From NCBI GenBank assembly GCA_024233085.1, contig JACKQC010000002.1, positions 372,001 through 436,000 on the forward strand: a stretch of DNA of 64,000 bases, read 5' to 3'. The DNA comes from Akkermansiaceae bacterium (GTDB taxonomy: Bacteria; Verrucomicrobiota; Verrucomicrobiia; Verrucomicrobiales; DEV007). Positions 11,501 through 19,890 of this stretch are shown one piece after another. The number at the start of each line of letters is the position of its first letter. Positions within the stretch are counted from its first letter, which is position 1. The notes under the pieces are model-generated. The model was not told the DNA's origin and did not search any database. It saw only the letters and a list, made by a program, of their open reading frames with translations. Both the position numbers and the translations under genes were made by a program.

Positions 11501-13464
11501 TGTTGGGGGGTGATGGTACCATCGGCGATGCTGGCGGAGGTGACCGATCCATCGGCCACCCCCGCCGCGATGATGGGGAAGACGGTGTTGCCGGTGGCGG
11601 TCCACTCGGGGAAGGGCGGCAGGTGGGCGAACTTGAGGGTGTCCGGGACGTCGGCGAGGTAGCTGATGGCGGCGCGGCCGTCGAGATCGAGCAGGGAGGA
11701 GAAGCGCGCCTGCAGGATCTCGACGAAGCACGTCGTGCCCCAACTGGTCCCTTCGGCGTCGTTGGCGAGGACGATGACGATCCCGCGGACGCCGCTCTGA
11801 TCCCCGTAGGCGAGCGCCGGGCGGCCGCCGATGACGGTCAGCGAGTTGAAATTGCCATGGGCGGATGTGGAGCTGACCAGGGCGGGCGCGCCCCAGCTGG
11901 AGCCCTGCGCATCGTCGGCGCGGAGGAAATAGACTTTGTTCTCCGGGATGCTGCGGTAGGCCACGGCGGGGCGGCCGGCGATGATGGCCATCGACGCGTA
12001 GGTCCCGCCGGAGCCGATCCCGGCGGCGGGGGTGATCGGCACCGGGGCGGGCCAGCTCGCGCCGGCGGCGTCGTTGGCGCGGACGTATTGGAGCTGGCCG
12101 GTCGCGCCATCGAGGAACGCCATGGCGGGCCGGCCGTCCACGACGGCGAGCGTCGCGCCGGTGTTGTCGGTGGTGGGGGCGATCGTGACGACCGTCCAGT
12201 CGCCGGGGTTCGCGCCGTCGGCGGTGGAGGCGTAGGCGTACTTGGCGACCGCGCCGGCGGTGTCGAGGTAGGCGACGGCGGGTTTGCCATCGACCTCCCG
12301 GACGCTCGGGGAGTTGCACTCGGCGCCGCTGTCGATGGTCAGCGTCGTCCAACTGCTGCCGCCCGCGTCGCTGGCGATGGCGAATTTCGTCGCGGTGTTG
12401 GTGCTGTCGCGGTAGGCGATGGCGGGACGCCCCCCGATGACGCCGAGCGCGCAGTGGACGCCGACATTGCCGGAATCGACGGTCACGGGCGCGCCCCAAC
12501 TGGTGGCCGACGCATCGTCGGCGATGATGTAGACCAGCCGGTCGGCGCCGTTGATGTCCGCATAGGCGATGGCGGGCCGGCCATCGACCAGGGCGATGGA
12601 GCTGTAGGCGAAGTTCCCGGCGGCATCGAGCGTCACCGGTGCGTAGGGGGCGCTGGCCGAAAATCCGGTTTCCAGGGGCGGAGCGTCGAGCGCCCAGCCG
12701 TCGGTAATATGGACGGTGGGCGTCGTTCCGGCGGCGAAGGGCTCGGGGAAGGTCGCCGAATACGTCGCCATGCCGGGGGTGGTGGTCAGGTCGAGCCCGG
12801 CCAGCAGGTCGGGGCCGCTGGCGTACCCCGAGCTGAACTTGTGGGCGGTGATGGCGCCATCGGCGATGGCGGCGGTGGTGACGGCGTTGGCGGCGAGATG
12901 ATTCGCCTGCACCGCGCTGTCGGCGAGTTTGCCGGACTCCACGGCTCCCGCCGCAAGGTGGGCGCTGCCGACCGCACCGGCGGCGATCATGCCCGCGGTG
13001 ACGCCGCCGGCCGTGACGCTCTGGGCTTCGGCCGCGCTCAGGGCGTAGCCGGTGGAAAGGACGCGCCGATCCGGCGTCAACAGCTCGAAGGTCGCGCCCC
13101 CGTCGGCGCTGAACCAGATCCGCAGGCGCACCTCGGCGTGATCGGCGAAAACAGAGGCCGGAATGGCGACGGCCATGTTCGCGTGAAAGGCGGTGTCGCC
13201 CAACGGGACGGTGTAGAGCCCCTTGGCGACCGGGACCGGGACGGCGTTGGCGGGCTCGCCGCTGGAGCCATCGTGGGCCCAGAGCACGGTGCCGGCGCCA
13301 TCGACGAGGGCGAACTTGAACTGTCCGGTGCCATCGAAGTTGGTGCCGTTGACGGCGACGCGGCCCTGGTGATTCAGAATGCCGGGCGGATCGACGGCCA
13401 CCAGCCGGGCGGGGAAGGCCGACGCGATAATGAGAGCGAGCAAGGAGATGACGGTTCTTTTCAT
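8533..13464 (-). CDS. Giant secreted fibre/adhesin-like protein with S74 intramolecular chaperone domain
   Basis: This 1643-aa product has a signal peptide (about residues 1-24). An N-terminal domain (26-145, starting GILNHQGRVAVNG) is followed by alanine-rich heptad-like repeats (145-225). Block 1 (about 285-615) has seven repeats of the kind IGGRPAIAY. A second copy of this module (about 725-1060) has seven more. Then come 20-residue repeats of SGIIADG-TADLAANAVT type (1085-1208) and YadA-head-like GNSSFAAGRRAKANH (about 1400-1430). Near the end, SDRRLKKDFENL to YGFIAQDVEQVFPDLV is a peptidase S74 (endosialidase chaperone) domain (about 1525-1610), then a coiled coil. Such chaperones normally trimerise a fibre and cut themselves off. 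A surface or exported trimeric fibre is inferred. The ATG at 13464 directly precedes the signal peptide. Confidence 0.82.
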   Translation of the reverse strand: MKRTVISLLALIIASAFPARLVAVDPPGILNHQGRVAVNGTNFDGTGQFKFALVDGAGTVLWAHDGSSGEPANAVPVPVAKGLYTVPLGDTAFHANMAVAIPASVFADHAEVRLRIWFSADGGATFELLTPDRRVLSTGYALSAAEAQSVTAGGVTAGMIAAGAVGSAHLAAGAVESGKLADSAVQANHLAANAVTTAAIADGAITAHKFSSGYASGPDLLAGLDLTTTPGMATYSATFPEPFAAGTTPTVHITDGWALDAPPLETGFSASAPYAPVTLDAAGNFAYSSIALVDGRPAIAYADINGADRLVYIIADDASATSWGAPVTVDSGNVGVHCALGVIGGRPAIAYRDSTNTATKFAIASDAGGSSWTTLTIDSGAECNSPSVREVDGKPAVAYLDTAGAVAKYAYASTADGANPGDWTVVTIAPTTDNTGATLAVVDGRPAMAFLDGATGQLQYVRANDAAGASWPAPVPITPAAGIGSGGTYASMAIIAGRPAVAYRSIPENKVYFLRADDAQGSSWGAPALVSSTSAHGNFNSLTVIGGRPALAYGDQSGVRGIVIVLANDAEGTSWGTTCFVEILQARFSSLLDLDGRAAISYLADVPDTLKFAHLPPFPEWTATGNTVFPIIAAGVADGSVTSASIADGTITPQHLALTEDSGSAGGVVGTESITFGQTFGIVPPVTVDAGGFEDAVTVSNRTEASFDLAVNFAHRQIDGATTAAGEYVSMAIVNGRPAVAYWAQGDLLYARAKDAAGNEWNSPVTVEDDGTNNTGYYPTLLEIGGRPAIAYHNVTRGEMRYQRADDADGTAWTATPVTIAAGAAGSYCRGAVIGGRPAVAYWRGGRVYYCRANDANGDSWPAPVLADTFGGGFNMSQQMGLAEVNGLPAIAFVHDNNNLYYARATAVDGSGAWSPTVLPASGNEGLVDPVFYFPITLTVVNGKPAIFFSRRGDYGHRPAMLRAPDASGTTASSWTLTVIDNTASTWNLAAVADLGGTPAVTCREFDHTLRLYRATNADGTAWGPAQVVRTGVGLPAWNSPLEVDGRPAVSYYDANTADLHFATLPTDITWTAATAGAFPIQADSVADGAITSSSIADGAITTSSIGDDAITAAKLADGSVTSAAITDGSIVTADLAANAVTSGIIADGAIKTVDLAANAVTSGIIADGSIGTADLAAEAVTSGNIADGTIATADLAAGAVTAAKLGADVGLWNVAGGDVYRSTGEVGIGTTAPGAALHLKQGGITATDGFRLETSGTSFEDWYFYMNASDDLVIRNDSQDVFSVAKNSGDLTAAGFRTEKPTAGTTFNVIGGDPGNSVAAGVQGAVIGGGGASGGVHTVNRDFGTIGGGYMNTTGLGLYATVAGGSSNSATNTQATVSGGGGNTATGAYSTVSGGVSNHATGEFSAVPGGDLNTASGNSSFAAGRRAKANHHGTFVWGDSTEADFASTGTDQFLIRAGGGVGIGSTDPNAPLHIKTAGDSQGIRLEDDGTTKYWNISYWSDNDLVFEHSDGGAYFYIRDTDGTAAITSDRRLKKDFENLDSALAELARIPVVRYRYKTSSPDVPKTYGFIAQDVEQVFPDLVEEKRGFKTLAISGLTPINTRAIQELKAEKDAEISRLGRENAELKERLEKLEAALEKLAQP
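9841..10140 (-). repeat. 60-bp tandem coding repeats in the fibre-like gene
   Basis: Units starting near 9901, 9961 and 10021 each begin GTCGGCGATG(A/T)TCCCGGAAG, with exact 60-bp spacing. More divergent units lie on both sides. They encode 20-residue repeats (VTSGIIADGSI-TADLAANA), which probably form a beta-helical or trimeric stalk. Near-identity at DNA level suggests recent expansion. Confidence 0.8.
10270..11285 (-). repeat. Second block of seven propeller-like coding repeats
   Basis: The encoded repeats share a core such as VNGRPAVAY, IGGRPAIAY, IGGRPAVAY, VNGLPAIAF, VNGKPAIFF, LGGTPAVTC and VDGRPAVSY, about 45 residues apart. Seven units suggest a seven-bladed propeller. The block ends with WTAATAGAFPI, parallel to the end of the first block. 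Confidence 0.7.
11610..12610 (-). repeat. First block of seven propeller-like coding repeats
   Basis: Seven units carry VDGRPAIAY, IGGRPAIAY, VDGKPAVAY, VDGRPAMAF, IAGRPAVAY, IGGRPALAY and LDGRAAISY. The block ends WTATGNTVFPI. Together with 10270-11285 it looks like a duplicated domain module. Confidence 0.7.
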
Positions 13465-13524
13465 GATTCGACAGGGAGCTTTCTGGTATTTGCGCCAACC
13501 GCGGGGATACCCGGCCACGTTGCG

Positions 13525-13561
13525 AAAAAAAAGTTTCCCAAGGGGGCCGGCGATCGGCCGG
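13525..13561 (-). terminator. Possible terminator downstream of the kinase gene
   Basis: Reading leftward from the kinase stop, a CCGGC-GATCG-type hairpin (13547-13561) is followed, after a C/G-rich step, by a run of eight T (13532-13525). The T run is not directly against the stem, so this is a weak call. It sits between the kinase and the fibre-like gene, which share a strand. Confidence 0.35.
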
Positions 13562-13596
13562 AGTCCCCGCCAAACCGGGACCTGAGCCCGGTCGGA

Positions 13597-16500
13597 TTAC
13601 GGCGTCGCGGCGGCCGCCTTTTCGGCCGGCCAGCCGAGCGAAGCGTCCCGGATCATCACCTGGCCGTCGAACGCCGCGGAGGTGAGGCGCCGGCCATCCG
13701 CGCTCCAGAAGACGGTCCGGACCTCCCCATGGTGGCCTTTGAGCGTGAAAAGCTCCTCCCAGGTGCCGCTCTTCCAGATTTTGACGGTTTCGTCTCCGCT
13801 GGCGCTCGCGAGGCGGGAACCGTCGGGGCTCCAGGTGACACAGGGCACTCGGCGCGTGTGGCCGTCGAGCACCGCCACCAGCTTCCGGTCCCGGAGCGAC
13901 CAGACGCGGATCAGGCTGCTTTCGTAGGAGGCGGCGATCCGATCGCTGTCCGGATGCCAGTCGATCCAGAGGAGGCGCTCCTGGCTCGCGGGGAAGATGT
14001 GGACGATCCCGCCGGTCCGGGCGTCGAGAACGACCACCTTGCGATGCTGCCCGCCGGTGGCGATCCAGCGGCCGTCGTGACTCCAGGCCATGCCATCGAC
14101 GGTGCCCGGGTGGTCTTTCCGGGTCCAGGCGACCTCCCAGGTGCGGGTGTCGAAGACGACGGGATTGTCCATCCCCGAGGGACCATTCACCGCCAGGCGG
14201 TCTCCGTCGGGAGACCACACGACATCGTGAAAGTGGATGTGTTTGCTCGGAAGGGTGCGCAGCCTTTCGCCGGTGTGGGGATTCCAGATCTCCAGCCCGG
14301 TTTCCGGACCTCCCAGAGCGAGACGGGAAGCGTCGGGGCTCCAGGCGATCACCTGCACAAAGAGGGCCGCGGTTTCGAGCGTTCGAAGCCGTTGGTGGGA
14401 TTTCCGGTCCCGAATCTCGACCCGCGATTGGGCGGCGACGGCGAGCAGTCGGCCATCCGGACTCTCCCGGGCCGTGTGCAGTTCCCCGGGAAGGCGGATG
14501 ATCCGTTCGGGTTTTTCAGCCGAGACCTCCCACACGCGCAAGCCCCGCCCGATGGAGGCGATGCGGCGGTCGTCCGGGCTCCAGTCGAGGTCATGGATCG
14601 AATGGGTATGGCCGACGAAACGATTGAGTTCTTCGCCGGTGCGGACATCGCGAATCGCCACCTGCTCCCCGTCGTCGCCGACGGCCAGCCGCGTGTCGTC
14701 GTGCGACCACCGCAGGCAGGTCGGGGTGAAGGCGAGTCCTTCGATGCGCTTCACCTCCCGGCCATCGCCGCCATTCCAGATTCGGATCGCCCGGTCGCCG
14801 GCGCCGGCGGCGAGACGCCCGCCGTCGTGGCTCCAGTGAAGGGTCGCGCTGTCGCCGAAAGGGAGATCGGCGATGACCCGCAACGCGTCGCCGGTGACGG
14901 CGTCCCAGATTCTCACCGTGCCGTCGGAGGCGGCGGACGCCAGCCGACGGCTGTCGGCATTCCACGCGAGCGTCCGGATCACCTTGAGGTGTCCGTTTAA
15001 GAGGCGAAGCAACTTCCCGGTGTCGGCCTCCCAGATGCGGATGGTGCGGTCGCCGGACCCGGTGGCGATCAGCGCGCCATCCGGGCTCCAGTCCACCGTT
15101 CGCACCGGAGCGGAATGTCCCTCCAGCGTTTGGGTCACCCGGCCGGTCGCGCCGTCCCAAATCCGCGCCTTCATATCCCAATTCGCGGTGGCGAATTGCC
15201 GCCCGTCGGGGCTCCAGCAGACCGATTCCGTCTGACCGTTGCAACTGAGCGTGCGCAGCCGCTCCCGCCCGGTTTCCCCTTCCCGGATCGCGATGCCGTG
15301 AATCGGAGGACGGTCAGCATTCCCCGCCGGCGGCGGCTCGCGATCGTAAACGCCGTGGAGCAGGCTGGCGCCATCCGGACTCCAACGGACGCCTTTCCAC
15401 GGGAGCACACTGGTGTCGGCAAACACCGCCCCCCGAAAGATGGAATTCAGATAAGACCACTCCCAGCCGCGGAGATCCTGCTGGCCGGCGGCGGGCCTGG
15501 TCGATTCGAGAAAATCCCGGACCCGTTCCGCCCCCGCCCATTGGTCCTTGGCGATGCTGGCGAGGTTCATCCGCGCGACGTAGAGGCCATTCCGCAAATC
15601 CTCCGCCCGCTCGTCGGCGATGTGACGGAGTGCCCGCTGCCGGACCGCCACCAGGGGACCGCCCACCGCCAACACCATCGAGAAAAGAGTGGCCAGCCCC
15701 AGAAACGCTGCATGGACGGGCCGGCGACGGGTCCACTTGGCAAAGCGTTCCACTTTCCCGACGGGACGAGCCGCGATCGCCTCACCCCGAAGCCACCGCT
15801 CGAGGTCGTCCGCCAGGGCCGAGGCCGAGGCATAGCGGGACCCGGGCGATTTTTCGAGAGCCTTCATCACGATGGTTTCGAGATCGCGTTCGATCGCCGG
15901 ATTCACCGTCCGCAGGGGCCGGGGCGTTTCGTCGATGACCCGCTGGATCAGATCGATGGTGGAAGCCGAACCTCCGTCACCGCCAAAGACGCGGGTTCCC
16001 GCCAGCAGTTCATAGAGCACCGCGCCGAGGCCATAGACATCCGCCGCGACGGTCAGATTTCGAGACTCCCCGCGGGCCTGCTCCGGCGCCATGTAATGCG
16101 GCGTGCCCATGATCTGCCCGGTAAGCGTCAGATGGGATTCGCTGCCGGCATATCTTGCGATGCCAAAATCCGTCACATGAGGCTCGCCCTCGGCGTCGAG
16201 CAGGATGTTTCCCGGCTTGATGTCGCGATGCAGGATGCCCCGGTCGTGCGCCGCCTGGATCGCGCGGCACACTTTGACCATGACCGTCACCGCCGCCCGG
16301 ACCGGATCCCCTCCCCGCAGCGACTCGCGACTGAGAGGTCCCGGCTCGATGAGCTGCATGCTGAACCAGTTGTGCCCCTCATGTTCGTCAACCTCGTAGA
16401 TCGAGACAATATTCGGGTGATCCAGAGCCGCCGCCGTCTCCGCCTCCATCCTGAACCGGCTCACCTCCCCGGGCGACGCGAAGGCGGAATCGCGAAACAT

Positions 16501-16860
16501 CTTCAGCGCCACGACGCGGTTGAGCCCTTTCTGATGCGCCCGGTAAACGATCCCCATCGAGCCGCGGGCGATCTCCTCGAGCAACTCGTAATCGCCCACC
16601 AGCCGCACCGTGCCGCCGAGCTGAAACGCGAATTCGTCCGCGCTCCGCTCCGCGTCCCCCGGCGTGGACGCTTCCTCGCCCAGAAAGCCGGCATCCGCCT
16701 TTCGATGGCTCTCCAACAGCGCTTCGACCCGGCGCCTGAGCCTTTCATCGCCGCCGCAAGCCCGCGCCAGAAAGGCCGCCCGCTCCCCCGCGTCCGCGAC
16801 GTCCAGCGCATCGAGAAAGATTTCCCGTTCCGCGAATTCACTGGCTGCCGATTCTTCCAT
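13597..16860 (-). CDS. Transmembrane Ser/Thr protein kinase with WD40 repeats
   Basis: In this 1087-aa protein an N-terminal ~85-residue region is followed by a Hanks-type kinase domain (about 90-365). Visible features are the glycine-loop-like IARGSMGIVYRA, catalytic lysine K120 (VALKMF), HRDIKPGN (211-218) and DFG (231-233). One membrane helix (about 383-406) leads to roughly 600 residues of WD40 repeats, with many SPDG...LA(T/S)...D.T..IW units, probably outside the cytoplasm. All catalytic residues are present. The ATG at 16860 begins the short N-terminal helix region; the longer open frame upstream runs through the promoter gap. An ECF sigma factor gene is divergent at 17022, a pairing known in this group of bacteria, so a signalling link is inferred. 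Confidence 0.92.
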   Translation of the reverse strand: MEESAASEFAEREIFLDALDVADAGERAAFLARACGGDERLRRRVEALLESHRKADAGFLGEEASTPGDAERSADEFAFQLGGTVRLVGDYELLEEIARGSMGIVYRAHQKGLNRVVALKMFRDSAFASPGEVSRFRMEAETAAALDHPNIVSIYEVDEHEGHNWFSMQLIEPGPLSRESLRGGDPVRAAVTVMVKVCRAIQAAHDRGILHRDIKPGNILLDAEGEPHVTDFGIARYAGSESHLTLTGQIMGTPHYMAPEQARGESRNLTVAADVYGLGAVLYELLAGTRVFGGDGGSASTIDLIQRVIDETPRPLRTVNPAIERDLETIVMKALEKSPGSRYASASALADDLERWLRGEAIAARPVGKVERFAKWTRRRPVHAAFLGLATLFSMVLAVGGPLVAVRQRALRHIADERAEDLRNGLYVARMNLASIAKDQWAGAERVRDFLESTRPAAGQQDLRGWEWSYLNSIFRGAVFADTSVLPWKGVRWSPDGASLLHGVYDREPPPAGNADRPPIHGIAIREGETGRERLRTLSCNGQTESVCWSPDGRQFATANWDMKARIWDGATGRVTQTLEGHSAPVRTVDWSPDGALIATGSGDRTIRIWEADTGKLLRLLNGHLKVIRTLAWNADSRRLASAASDGTVRIWDAVTGDALRVIADLPFGDSATLHWSHDGGRLAAGAGDRAIRIWNGGDGREVKRIEGLAFTPTCLRWSHDDTRLAVGDDGEQVAIRDVRTGEELNRFVGHTHSIHDLDWSPDDRRIASIGRGLRVWEVSAEKPERIIRLPGELHTARESPDGRLLAVAAQSRVEIRDRKSHQRLRTLETAALFVQVIAWSPDASRLALGGPETGLEIWNPHTGERLRTLPSKHIHFHDVVWSPDGDRLAVNGPSGMDNPVVFDTRTWEVAWTRKDHPGTVDGMAWSHDGRWIATGGQHRKVVVLDARTGGIVHIFPASQERLLWIDWHPDSDRIAASYESSLIRVWSLRDRKLVAVLDGHTRRVPCVTWSPDGSRLASASGDETVKIWKSGTWEELFTLKGHHGEVRTVFWSADGRRLTSAAFDGQVMIRDASLGWPAEKAAAATP

Positions 16861-17021
16861 GGGTTCAGAGCGGCGCGCGCCGTCGCCTTTTGGCCTTTTG
16901 TATAGGGGTATAGGCGCGAGTTCCAAAAAAATCCGGCCAAGGTTCCGCAAAACCGCTCTCCGGCACAGGAGAATTGAAAATTGACAGGCACCCGAAAGTC
17001 CCGCTGATTGGCCCGGCAGCC

Positions 17022-17594
17022 ATGGAGAATGGAACCCAAAACGCCGCCGCCGCCGAAACATTCATCTCCTCGGTCTACGGCGAACTCAGGCAAGTCGCCC
17101 GCTGGAAGATGGCCAACGAGGCGCCCCAGACGATCGGAGCCACCGCATTGGTTCATGAAGCCTGGATGAGGGTGTCGGAACGAGGCGAGATTTCCGAATG
17201 GAAGGATAGGCGGGCATTTTTCGCCGCCGCCTCCGAAGCGATGCGTCGGATCTTGATCGAGAGGGCCCGCGCGCGCGCGACGCGAAAGCGGGGCGGCAAC
17301 CCCGTCAGAGTCGATCTGGAAGCGATCGAAGTCCCCGAGGAAGACCGGCAGATCATTGCCGTCGGCGAGGCACTGGAGCGGTTTTCCCAAGTCGATCCCG
17401 AAATCTCCGAGCTGGTCAAAATGAAGTTCTTTGTCGGCATGACCTGGGAAGAAATCGCCGCCGTCACCGAAATCCCCGAGCGCACCCTGCGACGACGTTG
17501 GGCCTACGCGAGGTCCTGGTTGCACGAGGCGATCGGGAAAGACTCGGCCCTATTTGATCAGGAAGATTCGTCCGGGCCTCGCGATCAGGCCTGA
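17022..17594 (+). CDS. ECF-type RNA polymerase sigma factor (TIGR02999-like)
   Basis: This 190-aa protein has a sigma region 2 (FISSVYGELRQVARWKMANE to ATALVHEAWMRV and FFAAASEAMRRILIERARAR) and a region 4 helix-turn-helix (VKMKFFVGMTWEEIAAVTEI). The pattern fits the SigK/TIGR02999 ECF group common in Planctomycetes and Verrucomicrobia. There is no anti-sigma gene; instead a membrane Ser/Thr kinase gene is divergent, which suggests control by phosphorylation (inferred). I chose the ATG at 17022 by family length. A TTG at 16974 directly behind AGGAGAA is an alternative that would add 16 residues. Confidence 0.9.
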   Translation: MENGTQNAAAAETFISSVYGELRQVARWKMANEAPQTIGATALVHEAWMRVSERGEISEWKDRRAFFAAASEAMRRILIERARARATRKRGGNPVRVDLEAIEVPEEDRQIIAVGEALERFSQVDPEISELVKMKFFVGMTWEEIAAVTEIPERTLRRRWAYARSWLHEAIGKDSALFDQEDSSGPRDQA

Positions 17595-17634
17595 AAAGAT
17601 CCCGGATCAACAGGGGTCCACTTCAGTCATGGTG

Positions 17635-19122
17635 TTAAGACATGGGCGCCGGCGGTCTCGTGGGAAGGGTCACGACGAGGCACAGACCGTTTGGTTGCCC
17701 CGACTCCGCCGACACCGTCCCGCCGCAGGCTTCCACGCACCGCTTCGTGATGGCGAGACCCAGGCCGCTGCCGCCAGTGTGGCGACTGCGGGCGTTTTCG
17801 GGGCGGAAAAACGGATCGAACAACCGGGGGATCGCCTCCTCCGGCACGCCGGGACCTTGATCGCAAATCCGGATGATGACCCAGTCTTCATTTGCCTCTG
17901 CCTTGATCTGGATCGGGCCCGCATGTCCCGCATAGCGATCGGCGTTGCGCACCACATTGCTCAGCGCGCGGTCGAGGGCGGCGCGGAAAATGTGGAGCCG
18001 GAGGGACTCGGGAATTTCCATCTGTACCTCGGAACCGAGGGCTTCGCGGGAGACGATCGACCGCACCAGATCGCCGAGAGAAAAGGTTTCGGGGGACTCG
18101 TGATCGGGAAGGGTTTCGGCCTTGGAAAAGGCGAGGACTTCTTCGACGAGCTTTGCCATGTGCTGGAGTTCCGTGTCCAATTTCCCAAGGTAGGTGGCCT
18201 GCTCCGGCGTGCCGCGTTGCTCGATCACTCCGAGGGCCATCTGCATCCGCGCGATGGGCGAGCACAGCTCATGCGCCACGTCGGCGGTGATGCGGCGCTG
18301 TTCCGCCACATAGGCGCCGAGTTGTCCGGCCATGGCATTGACCGATGAGGCGAGCTCGCCCAGTTCGTCGTGGCGTCCCTCGGGCAGGCGAGTGCCAAAG
18401 TCCCCGTCCGCGATGCGGCGCGCGGCGTCGTTGGTCCGCCGGATCGCGCGGGTGATGCCGCCGACCAAGGGCAGCCAGATCAAGGCCGAAACGAGGAGTC
18501 CACCCGCGACCAGTCCGGCCCAGGGCCAGGGATTGAAAAAGAATCCGCCCCCCGAGAGCGAGTCGGAAACGATAACCAAAGTCAACGGCCGCCGGGCCGC
18601 CCCCTCACCGTGGGCGAGCGCGAGATGGATGCCGGCCCAGTATCGGGCGGGATCGGAGCTGCGCATCATGAATCGCGGTTTCGGGGGCTGGTCGCGCCCG
18701 GGTTTGGGCTCGCGTTCTCGATCGCGACCGCGATTTCGGGCATCGTCGGGACGGGGAGGCGGGGGCATGTCCTCGGTCCGCCGTTTGTCGATCAGCTTCG
18801 ATCTCAACTCGTCGGGAACCTCCAGTGGAGGGCCGAGCTGTTGGATGCCGTCGCTGCCGAACAGCGCGAGTGTCAGCCCGAGGGCCGCCTCGTGGCGCTC
18901 CAGCACCGGGGGCCAGTCCGACTCGGGAGTGCGGCGCAGCTCATCGGTCAGGGATTCGCCCAGCTGCTCTAGACGCTCTCCGCCAGGCCCGGCGAGCATC
19001 CAGTCGAACCCGAGGCGGAACTGCGCCCGCATGAAGCCGAACCCGAGCAGGCCGAGCACCATCAGGTTGACGAGAAACCAGAGCAGGATCTTTCCGTAGA
19101 GTGGCAGGCGAAGTCGGGCCAT
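17635..19122 (-). CDS. Sensor histidine kinase, CpxA-like
   Basis: In this 495-aa protein the N-terminal membrane helix (about residues 8-32) is followed by a sensor region of about 150 residues. That region contains a proline/arginine/aspartate-rich stretch (MPPPPRPDDARNRGRDRERE). A second helix follows (about 190-215), then HAMP, a dimerisation helix with the phospho-histidine in VAHELCSPIARMQ, and a HATPase domain (N box NVVRNADRYAG, G1 DQGPGVP, G2 GGSGLGLAITKR). Cysteine takes the place of the usual Arg after HEL. It lies 14 bp behind its response regulator gene on the same strand. The ATG at 19122 starts just before the first membrane helix. Confidence 0.93.
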   Translation of the reverse strand: MARLRLPLYGKILLWFLVNLMVLGLLGFGFMRAQFRLGFDWMLAGPGGERLEQLGESLTDELRRTPESDWPPVLERHEAALGLTLALFGSDGIQQLGPPLEVPDELRSKLIDKRRTEDMPPPPRPDDARNRGRDREREPKPGRDQPPKPRFMMRSSDPARYWAGIHLALAHGEGAARRPLTLVIVSDSLSGGGFFFNPWPWAGLVAGGLLVSALIWLPLVGGITRAIRRTNDAARRIADGDFGTRLPEGRHDELGELASSVNAMAGQLGAYVAEQRRITADVAHELCSPIARMQMALGVIEQRGTPEQATYLGKLDTELQHMAKLVEEVLAFSKAETLPDHESPETFSLGDLVRSIVSREALGSEVQMEIPESLRLHIFRAALDRALSNVVRNADRYAGHAGPIQIKAEANEDWVIIRICDQGPGVPEEAIPRLFDPFFRPENARSRHTGGSGLGLAITKRCVEACGGTVSAESGQPNGLCLVVTLPTRPPAPMS

Positions 19123-19136
19123 GGGCGGGGGCGGAA

Positions 19137-19847
19137 TCAATGGTCCGTTGGAATCAACTGGTAGCCGTAGCCGCGCACCGTCCGGATGAAGCGCGGATTC
19201 TTGGCGTCGTCTCCGAGCTTGCGGCGCAGGCTCGAAATGTGCATGTCGATGGCGCGGTCGAAGACCTCCCACTCGCGGTCGGCGACTTCCTCGATCAGTT
19301 GCTCACGGGTCTTGACGCGACCCGGAGATCGGGCCAGGGAAAGCAAGAGCCCATACTCGGCCGGCGTCAGCACGAGCGCTTCGTCGCCGAGGGTGACGGC
19401 ATGAGTGTCGGGATTGATTCTCAGCGAACCGATCACGAGTTCCCGCATCGGCGATTGGGGCGCTGATTCCGCCACCCATCCGGAACGCCGCAGCACGGAA
19501 CGAAGGCGGGCGAGCAGTTCCCGCGAAGAGAAGGTCTTTGGCAGGTAGTCGTCAGCACCGAGTTCGAGTCCAACGATGCGATCCACTTCCTCGCCGCGAC
19601 CCGTGAGCATCAGCACCGGAACCTTCGACTTGGCCCGGATGCGGCGGAGCACCTCGAAGCCATCGAAACCGGGCAGCATCACGTCGAGGATGACGGCATT
19701 CCAAGGTTCCGCCAAGGCCCGTTCGGCACCGGACGGTCCGTCGTGCTCCGACGCCACCTCGAAGCCCATCGGGCCAAGGTAGTCGGAGACGAGCTGGCAC
19801 AGCTCGGCGTCGTCATCGATGACGAGGATGCGGGTGGCGGGCGTCAC
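19137..19847 (-). CDS. OmpR-family response regulator, CpxR-like
   Basis: This 236-aa protein has a receiver domain with the acidic pocket LVIDDDAEL, phospho-acceptor Asp in ILDVMLPGFDGF, Thr in MLTGRG and Lys in DDYLPKTF. A winged-helix output domain (ELVIGSLRINPDTH to YGYQLIPTDH) follows. The usual Lys-Pro pair after the fifth strand is Lys-Thr here, so the conserved cis-proline is missing. It is the first gene of a two-gene operon with the histidine kinase. The divergent gap on its other side holds a 16-bp direct repeat that may be its operator. Confidence 0.94.
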   Translation of the reverse strand: MTPATRILVIDDDAELCQLVSDYLGPMGFEVASEHDGPSGAERALAEPWNAVILDVMLPGFDGFEVLRRIRAKSKVPVLMLTGRGEEVDRIVGLELGADDYLPKTFSSRELLARLRSVLRRSGWVAESAPQSPMRELVIGSLRINPDTHAVTLGDEALVLTPAEYGLLLSLARSPGRVKTREQLIEEVADREWEVFDRAIDMHISSLRRKLGDDAKNPRFIRTVRGYGYQLIPTDH

Positions 19848-19890
19848 GGTGCCAGTTTCGTGGGAAAACGGACGGCGCGCGAGCGGGTTT

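Noticed and set aside
8533..13464. Prophage tail-fibre gene
   Set aside because: The S74 domain and repeats suggest phage, but there is a bacterial signal peptide and no other phage gene within 10 kb on either side.
10441..15000. A 1519-codon open frame on the plus strand across the fibre-like and kinase genes
   Set aside because: It is antisense to two genes with clear domains, has no family-like sequence and crosses their boundary. Long antisense frames are expected at this GC content.
17600..17635. CAACAGGGGTCC between the sigma factor and histidine kinase genes as a further repeat copy
   Set aside because: Only one half-arm matches and the second arm is missing. The convergent position is suggestive but the match is too weak to count.
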